Shown: one piece after another, positions 17,312 to 26,500 of the stretch
How positions within the stretch are numbered: position 1 is the stretch's first letter
How the letters are laid out: every line of letters begins with the position of its first letter
Assembly: GCA_015056795.1 (NCBI GenBank)
Contig: SVFO01000001.1
Coordinates: 174,776 to 238,775 of the forward strand
Length of the DNA: 64,000 nt
Origin: Lachnospiraceae bacterium
Lineage (GTDB): Bacteria; Bacillota; Clostridia; Lachnospirales; Lachnospiraceae
Reading direction: 5' to 3'
Translations under genes and position numbers: made by a program
Notes under the pieces: model-generated
Told to the model about the DNA's origin: nothing
Seen by the model: the letters and a program-made list of their open reading frames with translations, nothing else
Databases searched by the model: none

Positions 17312-18250
17312 TTAAAGCCATTTTGCAGCCTTTTTTGCACTAATCTTCCCGCTATTCACCAACTTTCTGATATTCTCAATCGCAGTCTCATTTCCTCTTT
17401 CGGCCGCCTTTTCATACCATTCGAAGGCCTTTTCGTAATCAGCATCCAATACCTCATACAGAAATCCCATGTTACTGAATGCACTACTATTTCCAAGTGA
17501 CATGGCTTTTTCAAAGTACTCAACTGCCTTTTCCCGATCCCCTTTTTCATAATAGATAAAACCCATGTTATTATAGGAAGCGTCATCACCCATATCTGTT
17601 CCTTTAGCATACCATGAAATTGCCATGTCCTTGTCTTGCGCGACTCCAATGCCATAATCATACATCCAGCCAACTAACCTATAACCAACCGCATCTCCTG
17701 TGTCCCCCGCCTTTTCAAAATACTCCATGGCTTTCTCATAATCCTGCCCCACAATCTCTCCGTTGTAGTACATCCATCCAATATTACGGTATCCTATGCC
17801 GTCTACCGCCTTGCCCGCCTTCTCATACCATGTGATCGCCTCATCGACATTTTGGTCCACCCCATTTCCTTTTTCATACATCCAGCCAATGTTGAGATAT
17901 CCTCTCCCCTCTCCAGCGTCTCCTGCTTTCTCAAAATATTCCATTGCCTTCGCATAATCCTGCCCGACAACTTCTCCATCGTAGTATGTCCAGCCAAGAT
18001 ACAGGTATCCTTCGTAAAATCCTTGCACTATCGCTTTTTCATAGCACTCCAAGGCCTTTTCCCCGTCCTGTTCTACGCCATATCCATACCGATATGCGTC
18101 CCCCAGGCCAAGATACCCCCACTCACATCTCAGTTCAGCAGCCTTTTCAAATGCCTCCCTGGATTTGTCATACTCCTCCAAGCCCCTGTATACATAGCCC
18201 AGGGAACCATATGTATACGCCAGCTCATTTAATTCCGTTCCCCCTGATGC
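17312..18250 (-). pseudogene. 3' part of a Sel1-repeat lipoprotein gene, split by the mobile element
   Basis: Open frame of 311 codons from the insertion point (GCA codon at 18250-18248) to the stop, coding Sel1/TPR-like repeats (for example LGLGDAYRYGYGVEQDGEKALECYEKA) repeated about seven times. It has no signal peptide and no ribosome site; the first in-frame initiator is a TTG at 18181. An in-frame TGA contributed by the element lies just upstream. The 5' part is at 35384-35995. Joining the two at the common GCA codon gives a continuous 515-residue protein whose repeat register is kept across the joint (ESALGVA then SGGTELNELAYTYGSLGYVY). Expression of this half is doubtful. Confidence 0.85.
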
Positions 18251-18273
18251 TAATTGTCAATGGTTTCTTGTAC
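18249..18273. other. Left attachment junction (element arm plus GC core)
   Basis: GC at 18249-18250 followed by a 23-base element arm that ends GGTTTCTTGTAC; to the left is Sel1 coding sequence. The arm mirrors the one at the right junction. Confidence 0.8.
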
Positions 18274-18317
18274 TCTTTCTTGTGGAAATTCCCGAAACCT
18301 GCTCTAAATGTAGACAT

Positions 18318-18347
18318 TAAAAAAGGACCGGATTTTACTCCGATCCC
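18318..18347 (-). terminator. Terminator at the end of the cargo operon
   Basis: On the minus strand, GGATCGGA/TCCGGTCC with a short loop followed by a run of T. It lies about 100 bases after the nucleotidyltransferase stop and close to the element end. Confidence 0.75.
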
Positions 18348-18450
18348 ACATATGCAGCTTATTCATCAGAAAATCATTTCAATTTCCTTCAGATCCTTTT
18401 TTCATAATAGCCAAGAATGCTATCACAGTGCATATCAATAAAACTACGTT

Positions 18451-19572
18451 TTAGTCCTGCTCGCTCTTCTTGAACACCGCCTTCAGCTGATACATCATCC
18501 TGTCATGCTTAAAGATAAGCGCCGCCACCAGTCTCCACACCCAGCACACCGGCAGAAGCACCGGCAGCGTCTTCAGTACCGGGAATATCCTCACCATCTG
18601 GTCATACGGCAGAAACGCCCTCGACCAGAAATATCCCCATCGCCCTTTCTTCGCGATCTGCCTCTCAACACTATGCTTTATAGTGCCATAAGTTCCACTG
18701 GCAAGAATGTACCTCTCATTTTCAAGGCATTTCTCACTTGCCTCAGCCTCTCCAAACCAATAGTCTGCCACCTCGCGCATCTCTCGTTCAAAATCTGTCA
18801 GCCCCAGTTCAGCCAGAATCTCAGTAACCTTACCCTCATCCCACGATTCCCTGTACCTCTTCCTGATCAGATAAATATCCATGAAAGACCGTATTCCGCT
18901 TCCGCTCGCTTCATAATGCTTATAAAGATGCGCGATATGATACGCATAAAATTCTTCTGCCGCCATCTCATAAACATAAACATTTCCCGGAACCGGATTA
19001 GCATGGGAAAATCCATCCTCATAATAATCCCGTATCCACTCCATCTGCTCCGGCATCAGTGAACGGTGGATCTCCACATTTATGATCGGGTACTTCTTAT
19101 AAATGTCATGATGGCTTGTACCGAAATGCTCGCATACAAACCCGTCCGTAGTCAGAAGCTCCCTGACGCGAAGTGCATTTTCCTCATCAATCAGAATATC
19201 CAGATCCGCCATGAGCCTCATGTCCGTGCGCGGATAAAGCTCCTTCAGCCTGCTTCCCTTGATTGGAAGGCATCGTATCCCATTCTCCGATAAAAGCGAA
19301 CAGATCCTCTTCAACTCCGTCGTAAGCGTCACGTCCTTGACAACGGCCTTATTCCTAACTTCCTTCCACTGTTTCCAGAGCTTCGCATCCGGCTTTCCGG
19401 ACAGCTTCTCCACGGCATAGCAAGCAGTATTCGCCACGCTGTGTCTGTCAGCCTGCCTGAAAACCTCTTCCCACGAAACCTCATCCGGCTTTTCCTGCGG
19501 TCTGGCATCCTCCAGGGCACATGATAAAAGATGCAGCAGGTAATGTTCATTTGTCCTTATATCACTTATCAT
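18451..19572 (-). CDS. Nucleotidyltransferase family protein (NTP_transf_5 type)
   Basis: 373 residues. The core LPIKGSRLKELYPRTDMRLMADLDILIDEENALRV carries the GS...DxD pattern of pol-beta-like nucleotidyltransferases of the type found beside lasso peptide and other peptide clusters. It is the last gene of the cargo operon and its ATG overlaps the ABC transporter stop by 11 bases. In the paeninodin lasso cluster a comparable enzyme is coded with an HPr-kinase-like enzyme, as here. A role in modifying the 33-residue peptide is inference; self-protection by modifying a target is an alternative. Confidence 0.8.
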   Translation of the reverse strand: MISDIRTNEHYLLHLLSCALEDARPQEKPDEVSWEEVFRQADRHSVANTACYAVEKLSGKPDAKLWKQWKEVRNKAVVKDVTLTTELKRICSLLSENGIRCLPIKGSRLKELYPRTDMRLMADLDILIDEENALRVRELLTTDGFVCEHFGTSHHDIYKKYPIINVEIHRSLMPEQMEWIRDYYEDGFSHANPVPGNVYVYEMAAEEFYAYHIAHLYKHYEASGSGIRSFMDIYLIRKRYRESWDEGKVTEILAELGLTDFEREMREVADYWFGEAEASEKCLENERYILASGTYGTIKHSVERQIAKKGRWGYFWSRAFLPYDQMVRIFPVLKTLPVLLPVCWVWRLVAALIFKHDRMMYQLKAVFKKSEQD

Positions 19573-21265
19573 TCCCTGCCTCCGTAAACACCTTATCCCT
19601 TATCTCGATCACCCTGTCGCAAAACGAAAGTGCAGCCTCTCTGTGCGTAACGATCAGTACCGTCTTGTCCGTCATCCTGCAGAGGTTTTCAAGCAGCCTC
19701 TTTTCCGTCTGGGCATCCAGAGCAGAAGTAGCCTCATCCAGAAGCAATATCGGAGCGTCAAAATAAACCGCCCTTGCAATGGCAAGCCTCTGTACCTGCC
19801 CCTCAGACAGTCCTTCTCCCTTTTCACCGATCACTGTATCCAGACCCTGCGGCAGCTCATCCACAAAATCAGCACAGGCGATATGGCAGGCTCTCTTAAC
19901 CTTATCCCTGTCCGGATCCCCTTCCGAAAGAAACGTCACCGTCTCCCATATCTTTCCAGAAAGCAGGAAGTTTCCCTGCGGAACATATGCAAACAGCGGA
20001 CGTGTCACCGGACTCACAGACAGTTTGTTTCCATCATCACATTCCAAAAATAAATTGCCTTCATCCGGCTTATACACAGAAAGCAGGAGCTTCAGCAGCG
20101 TGCTCTTTCCGATCCCGGACCGTCCCGTAATGGCGGCAAACTCTCCCTTACCTACAGAAACTGATGCCCCGGCCAAAACCGGTTCCGCACCCTCCACCGG
20201 ATAAGTAAAGCAAATGTTCTCAGCCACAATACATGAAAGCTTTCCATATACATCATCCCGCCTTGATACCGGCATCCGTTCTTCCTTTGCATCCGGTTCA
20301 AGCTCTTCCAGTTCCATCAACCTCTCAGCAGAAGCCAGCATTGCATAATACTTCGGCAGATATCCCGTTATGCTTGCCACCGGCGACTGGATCTGCCCCA
20401 CCAGCTGCAAAACCGCAGCCAGCGTACCATAGCTGATCGAACCATTTAAGATCCCAAGTCCGCACCACACAAGCCCGAACAGATAGCCTCCCTGCATAAC
20501 GGCACCAAACCCAAGATTGCAGACCGCCGAAAAAAAGCTTCTGCGAAGCCTCTGCTCTTTGTGACAACGCATCCTGTCACCAGCCATACCTTCAGCTTTA
20601 TTCTCACCACCGTAAGAGCGGATCACCAGCAGGTTTCCCACTGTCTCCTGAAGAAAAGAACGAACGCTCCCGTCCGTTTCCTGCACCCATTTATGCATCT
20701 GCTTCATAACCCTGCGGAACAAATATGTCACGAATATCAAAATGACACCGCCAGCCAGAAAGATCAAGGCAAAACGGTGATCCAGATAAAACAGCACCGC
20801 GGCAGCCCCGATTAGCTTCACAAGCAGCGCCACCGTATCAGGGAAAATGTCCGCAACACCATCCGTCACCACCACCGTATCATTCGTCATCCTGTTCTGC
20901 AGCTCGCCCGTATGGAATGTAGAAAGAGCCACATAGGATCTTCCCAGAATAACACGGTAGGCACGTTCCTTCAGGGCATTCTCCGTATCCGCCCTGACCG
21001 CTTCATCCGTCCTTCTGATAAAATACCTGAGCGCAAGCTGCCCCAGTATGATTCCGCCTAAAATGGCAGCGTTCAATATAAAACCATCCCTGCTCCCTGT
21101 AACCGCCGCATCGATAGTCTTACGCATAACAAGGGCAAACACCACCATGCTGACGGAAACCACGGACTGCAGCACCGTCAGAATGATCACACCACACCTT
21201 GCATCCTTCGATGCATCGATCACCCACCGGAGCGGCTTTCGGTTATGCTTCTCCAAATCCATCAC
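19562..21265 (-). CDS. ABC transporter, fused membrane and ATPase domains (peptide-exporter type)
   Basis: 567 residues: six membrane segments in the first ~310 residues, then an ATPase domain with Walker A GRSGIGKST, signature LSEGQVQRLAIARA, Walker B ILLLDEATSALD and H-loop VTHRE. It has no N-terminal C39 peptidase domain, so any leader must be removed by another protein; the S26-type peptidase coded just upstream (4-base overlap) is the obvious candidate. The layout is that of lasso-type D exporters and other homodimeric peptide exporters. Confidence 0.9.
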   Translation of the reverse strand: MMDLEKHNRKPLRWVIDASKDARCGVIILTVLQSVVSVSMVVFALVMRKTIDAAVTGSRDGFILNAAILGGIILGQLALRYFIRRTDEAVRADTENALKERAYRVILGRSYVALSTFHTGELQNRMTNDTVVVTDGVADIFPDTVALLVKLIGAAAVLFYLDHRFALIFLAGGVILIFVTYLFRRVMKQMHKWVQETDGSVRSFLQETVGNLLVIRSYGGENKAEGMAGDRMRCHKEQRLRRSFFSAVCNLGFGAVMQGGYLFGLVWCGLGILNGSISYGTLAAVLQLVGQIQSPVASITGYLPKYYAMLASAERLMELEELEPDAKEERMPVSRRDDVYGKLSCIVAENICFTYPVEGAEPVLAGASVSVGKGEFAAITGRSGIGKSTLLKLLLSVYKPDEGNLFLECDDGNKLSVSPVTRPLFAYVPQGNFLLSGKIWETVTFLSEGDPDRDKVKRACHIACADFVDELPQGLDTVIGEKGEGLSEGQVQRLAIARAVYFDAPILLLDEATSALDAQTEKRLLENLCRMTDKTVLIVTHREAALSFCDRVIEIRDKVFTEAGNDK

Positions 21266-21693
21266 CGCCCCTTCCTGCCAAAACCCTGTATTCTCTTATG
21301 GCATTTCAGCAGATATTTTCTAAGCGGAAACAGACCACACCAGACATGGACATACAGACGATAACCGGGATCACTTACGGAAACCCATTTCCCTTTTCTG
21401 TAAAACCTGACAGCCACGCCCGCCACCTGTCCAAAAGGAACCGTCTCCGGGGTAATGCAGTTATCCCCGCAGATCACATAAGAATCTTTACGAACCTTCA
21501 TCACCCGGTGCAGTACGCTTGTCCCATCCTCGCGGACATGGAGGGTGATGTCGTATTTCCTCAGTGGATGCTTTGCCCTGACAATCTCCACCACATTTTC
21601 TTTGCTTTTCAGCAAAGGCTCCATACTGTTTCCCGCCGGTACGGACAGATATCTTCCGTTTTTCTCAAGCTCCTTCAGCCCCGAGCTAATCAT
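21262..21693 (-). CDS. S24/S26 (signal-peptidase-like) serine peptidase
   Basis: 143 residues. It shows the signal peptidase I pattern: PAGNSMEPLL (catalytic Ser at about 24), then VLHRVMKV and YVICGDNC. A box-D lysine is not obvious and the His of LHRV could serve as general base, as in SipW/Sec11-type enzymes. There is a hydrophobic C-terminal stretch (YRLYVHVWCGLFPL). The start (MISSGL) overlaps the stop of the PqqD-like gene. No typical N-terminal anchor is present, so it may act on the cytoplasmic peptide leader and not as a general signal peptidase. Confidence 0.75.
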   Translation of the reverse strand: MISSGLKELEKNGRYLSVPAGNSMEPLLKSKENVVEIVRAKHPLRKYDITLHVREDGTSVLHRVMKVRKDSYVICGDNCITPETVPFGQVAGVAVRFYRKGKWVSVSDPGYRLYVHVWCGLFPLRKYLLKCHKRIQGFGRKGR

Positions 21694-21952
21694 CCAAAAG
21701 CCCGGCATCCCGGATGATGCCGACGATCCGCCGCACATCCTTCCTTGCCAGTTCCTCCGAAACCTCATATTTTTGAAGAAGAGCCTGCACCAGCTCATCC
21801 TCCGCCTTTTCACTCTGAAGCTCGCGGAAAAGAAAATCCGCCGTTTTATTGTTTCGGATCAGGCCATTAAATGCTTTCCCTGCCTCTCCTGTAGCAACGG
21901 CAACAAAATCCTCTCCGCTCTTCTCCATCACCATTCCGTCTTTCAGTTTCAA
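21686..21952 (-). CDS. PqqD-like peptide-recognition protein (RRE domain)
   Basis: 88 residues if started at the TTG at 21952, which overlaps the stop of the HPr-kinase-like gene (TTGA) and has GGAGG just upstream. The sequence runs GMVMEKSGEDFVAVATGEAGKAFNGLIRNN with a helical C-terminal half (ADFLFRELQ...QALLQKYEVSEELARKDVRRIV), the PqqD winged-helix pattern of beta strands followed by three helices. PqqD domains bind leader peptides in pyrroloquinoline quinone, lasso and other peptide pathways. Here the likely ligand is the 33-residue peptide coded 1.5 kb upstream. Confidence 0.8.
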   Translation of the reverse strand: MKLKDGMVMEKSGEDFVAVATGEAGKAFNGLIRNNKTADFLFRELQSEKAEDELVQALLQKYEVSEELARKDVRRIVGIIRDAGLLDD

Positions 21953-22653
21953 TTTTCCATATCCTCCAAAACCGAATATGCCGTCCACACGGCTTCCTCT
22001 GAAATATTGCATTTCAGCCTGTAAACCGGCATGTTCTTCATAAATTCATTCACCATTCCAAGCGTCTTCTGCATAAGCACCGGTTCCTTCGGACGGTATG
22101 CCTGGTTTAACACCGTAGGATACGCCTCCCGGAAATCCACCGGTTCCACGCTGTTTTTATCTCCGCGTTCTAACAGGAACAATGCCTTTACCGGCGCAAT
22201 CGTATTTGTCTGAAAGCTGTGCTTTCCGCTCCAGGGCGTTCCATAGACCATGATTTCATCCGTTCCCACTCTTATCAATGGCTTATCGTCATTTATGATC
22301 ACGGCCCGTTCCCCGAACACGTCCTTCCAAAGCCCCGCATGCGTGGACTTTCCCGTTCCGGATGTTGCCGCAAAGAGCAACCCCTGTCCTTCAATGGATA
22401 CCGCTGATGCATGGAACATGAATATTCCATCAGGGATCAGCAGCTCACAGATCTTGCGATAAACTGCCGTGCTTTCCTCATAGGACGGCGGGTAGTCCTC
22501 ACCGGGGATCCTCTCCCGCACCATTTCCTCATCTGAAACAGAAATACGCTCGCCATCCGTTTCCGGTATCACGTAATCCCGGCACAGCTCTTCCACATAA
22601 GAATAGCGGTTTTCTATGCAAAAGCTGTGATCCGCAAGCCTTACCGAAAACAT
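21949..22653 (-). CDS. HPr kinase-like ATPase
   Basis: 234 residues. A Walker A motif AATSGTGKSTHAGLW lies near residue 95, followed by VIINDDKPLIRV (metal and catalytic acidic pair), which matches the HprK/P and PEP-carboxykinase-like fold; the HPr-kinase N-terminal domain is reduced. Such short HprK homologues occur in paeninodin-type lasso clusters, where one phosphorylates the precursor at a C-terminal serine. The 33-residue peptide has one suitable serine in its C-terminal part (Ser25). It starts 3 bases after the lipoprotein stop. Confidence 0.82.
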   Translation of the reverse strand: MFSVRLADHSFCIENRYSYVEELCRDYVIPETDGERISVSDEEMVRERIPGEDYPPSYEESTAVYRKICELLIPDGIFMFHASAVSIEGQGLLFAATSGTGKSTHAGLWKDVFGERAVIINDDKPLIRVGTDEIMVYGTPWSGKHSFQTNTIAPVKALFLLERGDKNSVEPVDFREAYPTVLNQAYRPKEPVLMQKTLGMVNEFMKNMPVYRLKCNISEEAVWTAYSVLEDMEN

Positions 22654-22656
22654 AGC

Positions 22657-23388
22657 TTAATTGATCGGAATTTCAGGAAGCTCAACGCCCTGAGAACCAC
22701 CGGTACCTGTATTCCCGCCATTATCATTACCATTACCGTTTCCACTATCGGTCCCCTGGTCGCCGGTTCCGGTATTGTTGCCATTATTTTCCTGATCCCC
22801 GGAGTCAGCATTACCGCCATTGCTTCCCTGATCATTGGAACCATTATTCCCATCGTTGTTCCCTTGATTCCCGGCACCACCATTATCGCTGCTGTTATTT
22901 CCCTGATTTCCGGAACCACCATTTCCGCCGTTATTTCCCTGATTCCCGGAATCATTATTACCGGAATTGTTACTTCCATTCCCGGCATTATTATTTCCAT
23001 TATGCGATGTATCCGTTTTATTTCCGTTGCTGTTATTACCCTGATTGTCTGGTGCTGCCGTCTGTTCCGGCTTACTGCTGTTCTGATTTCCTGTAAGATT
23101 CTTAGCCACATTATTATCATTACGGGCTGTAGTATCCTGATCAATCAATACTTCAGGCACAGATATAACACCGGTACCATCTGATGACTCTGTGGACGGC
23201 TTCTTTGCTTCATCATTTTTTCCATCTCCATCATCAGCCAGAGGATCCTGCGTAGCAGGTACAGAAGATGACACATTGCTTTCCTTAACCTGTTCAGCTG
23301 CATTCTTCCACCAACCGCATCCTGTAATCCCCGCTGTAGCCAAAAGAGCCACAGCCGCGATACAGATATATTTCTTAAAGGACTTCAT
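22657..23388 (-). CDS. Asn/Gly-rich lipoprotein with a C-terminal motif shared with the 33-residue peptide
   Basis: 243 residues. Signal peptide with lipobox ITGC (Cys24), then an acidic region, then about 130 residues of repeated GNQGNN/NGGSGNQGNN low-complexity spacer. Two short ordered segments stand out: VISVPEVLI (74-82) and the extreme C-terminus VELPEIPIN (235-243). Both resemble VISGPEVPI in the 33-residue peptide. A flexible stalk that presents a C-terminal peptide at the cell surface is one reading. It could be an immunity or receptor protein or a second substrate. It is co-operonic with the HPr-kinase-like gene. Confidence 0.75.
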   Translation of the reverse strand: MKSFKKYICIAAVALLATAGITGCGWWKNAAEQVKESNVSSSVPATQDPLADDGDGKNDEAKKPSTESSDGTGVISVPEVLIDQDTTARNDNNVAKNLTGNQNSSKPEQTAAPDNQGNNSNGNKTDTSHNGNNNAGNGSNNSGNNDSGNQGNNGGNGGSGNQGNNSSDNGGAGNQGNNDGNNGSNDQGSNGGNADSGDQENNGNNTGTGDQGTDSGNGNGNDNGGNTGTGGSQGVELPEIPIN

Positions 23389-23463
23389 CCTGATTTTCTC
23401 CTTCCGAATCGAAACAATAGCGGGCAGGTATCCCCGCCCGCCACTTTCTGAAACTGAGTTGGT

Positions 23464-23565
23464 TCATCCACCGATCGGTACTTCCGGACCGGATATCACC
23501 ATAACATCCTCTGTCTCGAACTCGATGACCTCGGTTTCGGGTGATACATATACTTCTCTGTCCAT
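23464..23565 (-). CDS. 33-residue peptide, candidate modified-peptide precursor
   Basis: Small open frame with a strong AAGGAGG seven bases before its ATG, sitting 10 bases after the stop of the big surface protein and 75 bases before the lipoprotein. Sequence begins MDREVYVSPETEVIEFETED and ends VMVISGPEVPIGG. The first 20 residues are acidic with a Y-x-x-P motif (Tyr6, Pro9) like that recognised by lasso RRE proteins; the tail is neutral, has one Ser (25) and ends Gly-Gly. No cysteine or lysine is present. A modified secreted peptide is inferred from the operon; no product is known to me. Confidence 0.65.
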   Translation of the reverse strand: MDREVYVSPETEVIEFETEDVMVISGPEVPIGG

Positions 23566-23575
23566 TTTTACCTCC

Positions 23576-26500
23576 TTAATTTGCATAGTTATATGCAGAT
23601 TTTCCATAGTTATAAAGCCTCTGAGCAAGACTGCCAAAGGTCGCATGATTCTCCACCTGACTGACATAGGTATTCATGCTGTATGAGAACGCCTGGCCGG
23701 TCTCGGTTCCATTCAGTTTGAATTTGGCAGTTAATACCTTTCTGAAGTCACCTGCCGACATCTGCGTAATCTCAACATAGTATTTGCCGCTTGTGGAAGT
23801 CGAATGGATCGTGTATTCCACACCGCCAATTTCAACTGTGAGTCCCTCTATTCCATTTGGTGCCATGAAATAGAATTGAAGCGTTGCGGCATTGTCCAGA
23901 TTCGCTTTTGCGCTGTACCAGTAATAATTGTCATCCTTCGTACCGGAAAGCATGGTTGTCACCACGCCCTCTTCACTTGTAGGCGTAACATATGTCGTAG
24001 CCAATGCCGCCTGAGCTGATGTCAGATTACTGGTCGCAAGATTTCCGGTATTGTGGTTCATATAATTCTGAGCTTCAGCGCCGTAATACAGAACATCTAC
24101 AGCCATGCACCTTGTTTCTTCAAGAGTTGCACTTGCCGGTATCAGTTTCTGAAGATCAGTGTCGCTCATTTCAAGTATCGTCATACAGTATTTCTTCACA
24201 CTGTAATTCTCCAGGATGTCAGTATAGGTTTCGCCATTAACCACATACGTCATAACCGCAGTAAAGCTATCCCCTATATGTTCAGGACAAATGCCGTCAA
24301 AAGTGAAGGCATACTTCTTTTCTTCCTGTCTGACTCCTGTAAGATTAGTTTCTTTTCCATTCAGAGTAACCACCATGCTTGCGCTTGTCGGTTCATCTGT
24401 AAAGGTGGCATACATCACAACGGAAATATCATTTTGCAGATATACCTTCGCGCTGGATATCTTTCCGATATGGGTATCATCCTCCCATACCGCCGTCACG
24501 GTCGTTTCCGCCGTAACTTCAATCTCTTCTCCGGGGTTCTTTGCTACGGCATCAGCGTTGCCGATCACCACGGACCACTCCTTAAACACTTTTCCTTCCG
24601 GTGCCGTGAAGGTGCAATCCGGCAGGGTGTAAGTTTCCCCAATGGTCACATCCTCTGCGACTATTGTTCCGATTCCACCGTTAGGATTAAAGGTGACGGA
24701 GTATGTCGTGAGAGGAACAATGGTCCGATCCGCTACCAACGGAAGAGTTGCTACTGTTTGAGAGTCTTGATACATAAACTCTTTTTGCAGTGTTATTTCT
24801 CCTGTATACGAAGAGGCATAAATACTGACATTCTTATCATCTCCGTAGCTAAAAATTACCGCCGGAATCCTTACATTCGTTTTTCCAATTCCAATGCCGC
24901 TGGAACCGCCACTTGCCTTGACTGTTCCGCCTGTGATGGTGATTGTTCCAGCCGTTAAGCCATTGTTGTTGCCCTCCCTTGATTTGGTCGTGAATCCAAT
25001 GCCCGCAGAATTTGAACCGCCGATTGTTGTAACTTCACCGCCGCTAATCGTAATCTCGCCGACAGAAGCACTATTATATGCGCATCCAATACCTGCGCCA
25101 CCACTTGTCGCCCCTCCGACAGCCTTGACCTTGCCGCCGGTAATGATGATGGTACTCTCAATTTGGGATTGCTGTGTAATCATATAACCGCCGATACCCT
25201 CACCAGTTTTTGTGGCATCATCATTAGCAATTGCTTCAATGTCGCCGCCGGATATGGTAATATGAATTTCTCGAGCATCATAACCGCCGATGCCGGTTCC
25301 TCCGTATGCGCGAACCGTTCCGCCTGTAATACTGATATTCACGCCTTCGTTGCTGTTACGTCCAGTACCAATACCCGTGCTCATTGTACCGGTACCCCTT
25401 GCTTCAACATAACCGCCGTTGATGACAATGGTTCCGCTTTTACTTTGATAACCTCCTCCGATGACGGCAGCCCCTCCGCCATCACTTTCGGCGACAACCT
25501 TTCCACCATTGATTGTAATATTACCAAATCCGTATCCGGAACATCCGCCTATTACCGCAACTGTATTGGACTTACTCCTCGTTAACACTTGTATGTCGCC
25601 GCCGTTGATAGTGATGTCACCTGCATCTTTATTATTAGGACCTGCGCCGATTGCTGCATAACATTTCCAATCATATTTGAAAGAGGTTTGGTCACTGACT
25701 ATGCTGATTTTACCCTTACTGTTACCCATTGATTGAGCATATATTGTCAGAGAATTACCCGCATTGACGGCAATACCTTTTTCGGAAGATAGTGTTGCAC
25801 CATCACAGAGGATCAGGTGTATATTACCACGCACCTCAACACGATTGTTCATGGTGATGCCACTCTTTACAACATACCATGTATCTTTTCCTTCTGTACC
25901 CCATTCTTGTTCAGTACCTTTTACTGCCGTTGCAGAAGCGCAGACCTTGCAAGAACCGTCAGCATCAAGATAGATAACTGCCCCTTCTTTTATACTGACA
26001 GTGATGACGATATCCCTGCTAACATTATTTGTCGTCCATCCGTTTTCACCACTTAAAAAAGTAACACCGTTTGAACCGGAAACAGTATAAGTTTCAGTGG
26101 GCACATTAACTGCGACGCACAAATTTGCACCAACGGGATAACTCAATCCCGTGCCGCTTAGAGTATCGTTCAAAAACTGATTACTATATGTCCATGTAAC
26201 AATGACATTTTCACTACCGATATTTTCAGCTTCTATCGTCGCTGTACATGCAGATATCCAGACTGCTTTCAGTGAAATATTGCTTTCAACATCGCTGATT
26301 TTAATCTTGTTTTTCACGGCAGAACCAGGATGATAGACCTTTGTTTCGTCGTCGATTACCTGCCAGTGACTAAATACCTTCCCACTTGGTGCGACAAAAT
26401 CGCATTCAGGCACCGTATAGACATAGTTACCTGCACTGCCATCAACAGCAACCGTGTCCATCTTACCACTGCCCCCATTTGCATCAAAGCTCACAGTTGG

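Noticed and set aside
18451..22653. Lasso peptide cluster
   Set aside because: No asparagine-synthetase-like cyclase and no transglutaminase-type leader protease are coded anywhere in the element, so a lasso fold is not supported.
22641..23144. Antisense frames of the Asn/Gly-rich lipoprotein as coding
   Set aside because: They arise from the repetitive DNA of the lipoprotein spacer.
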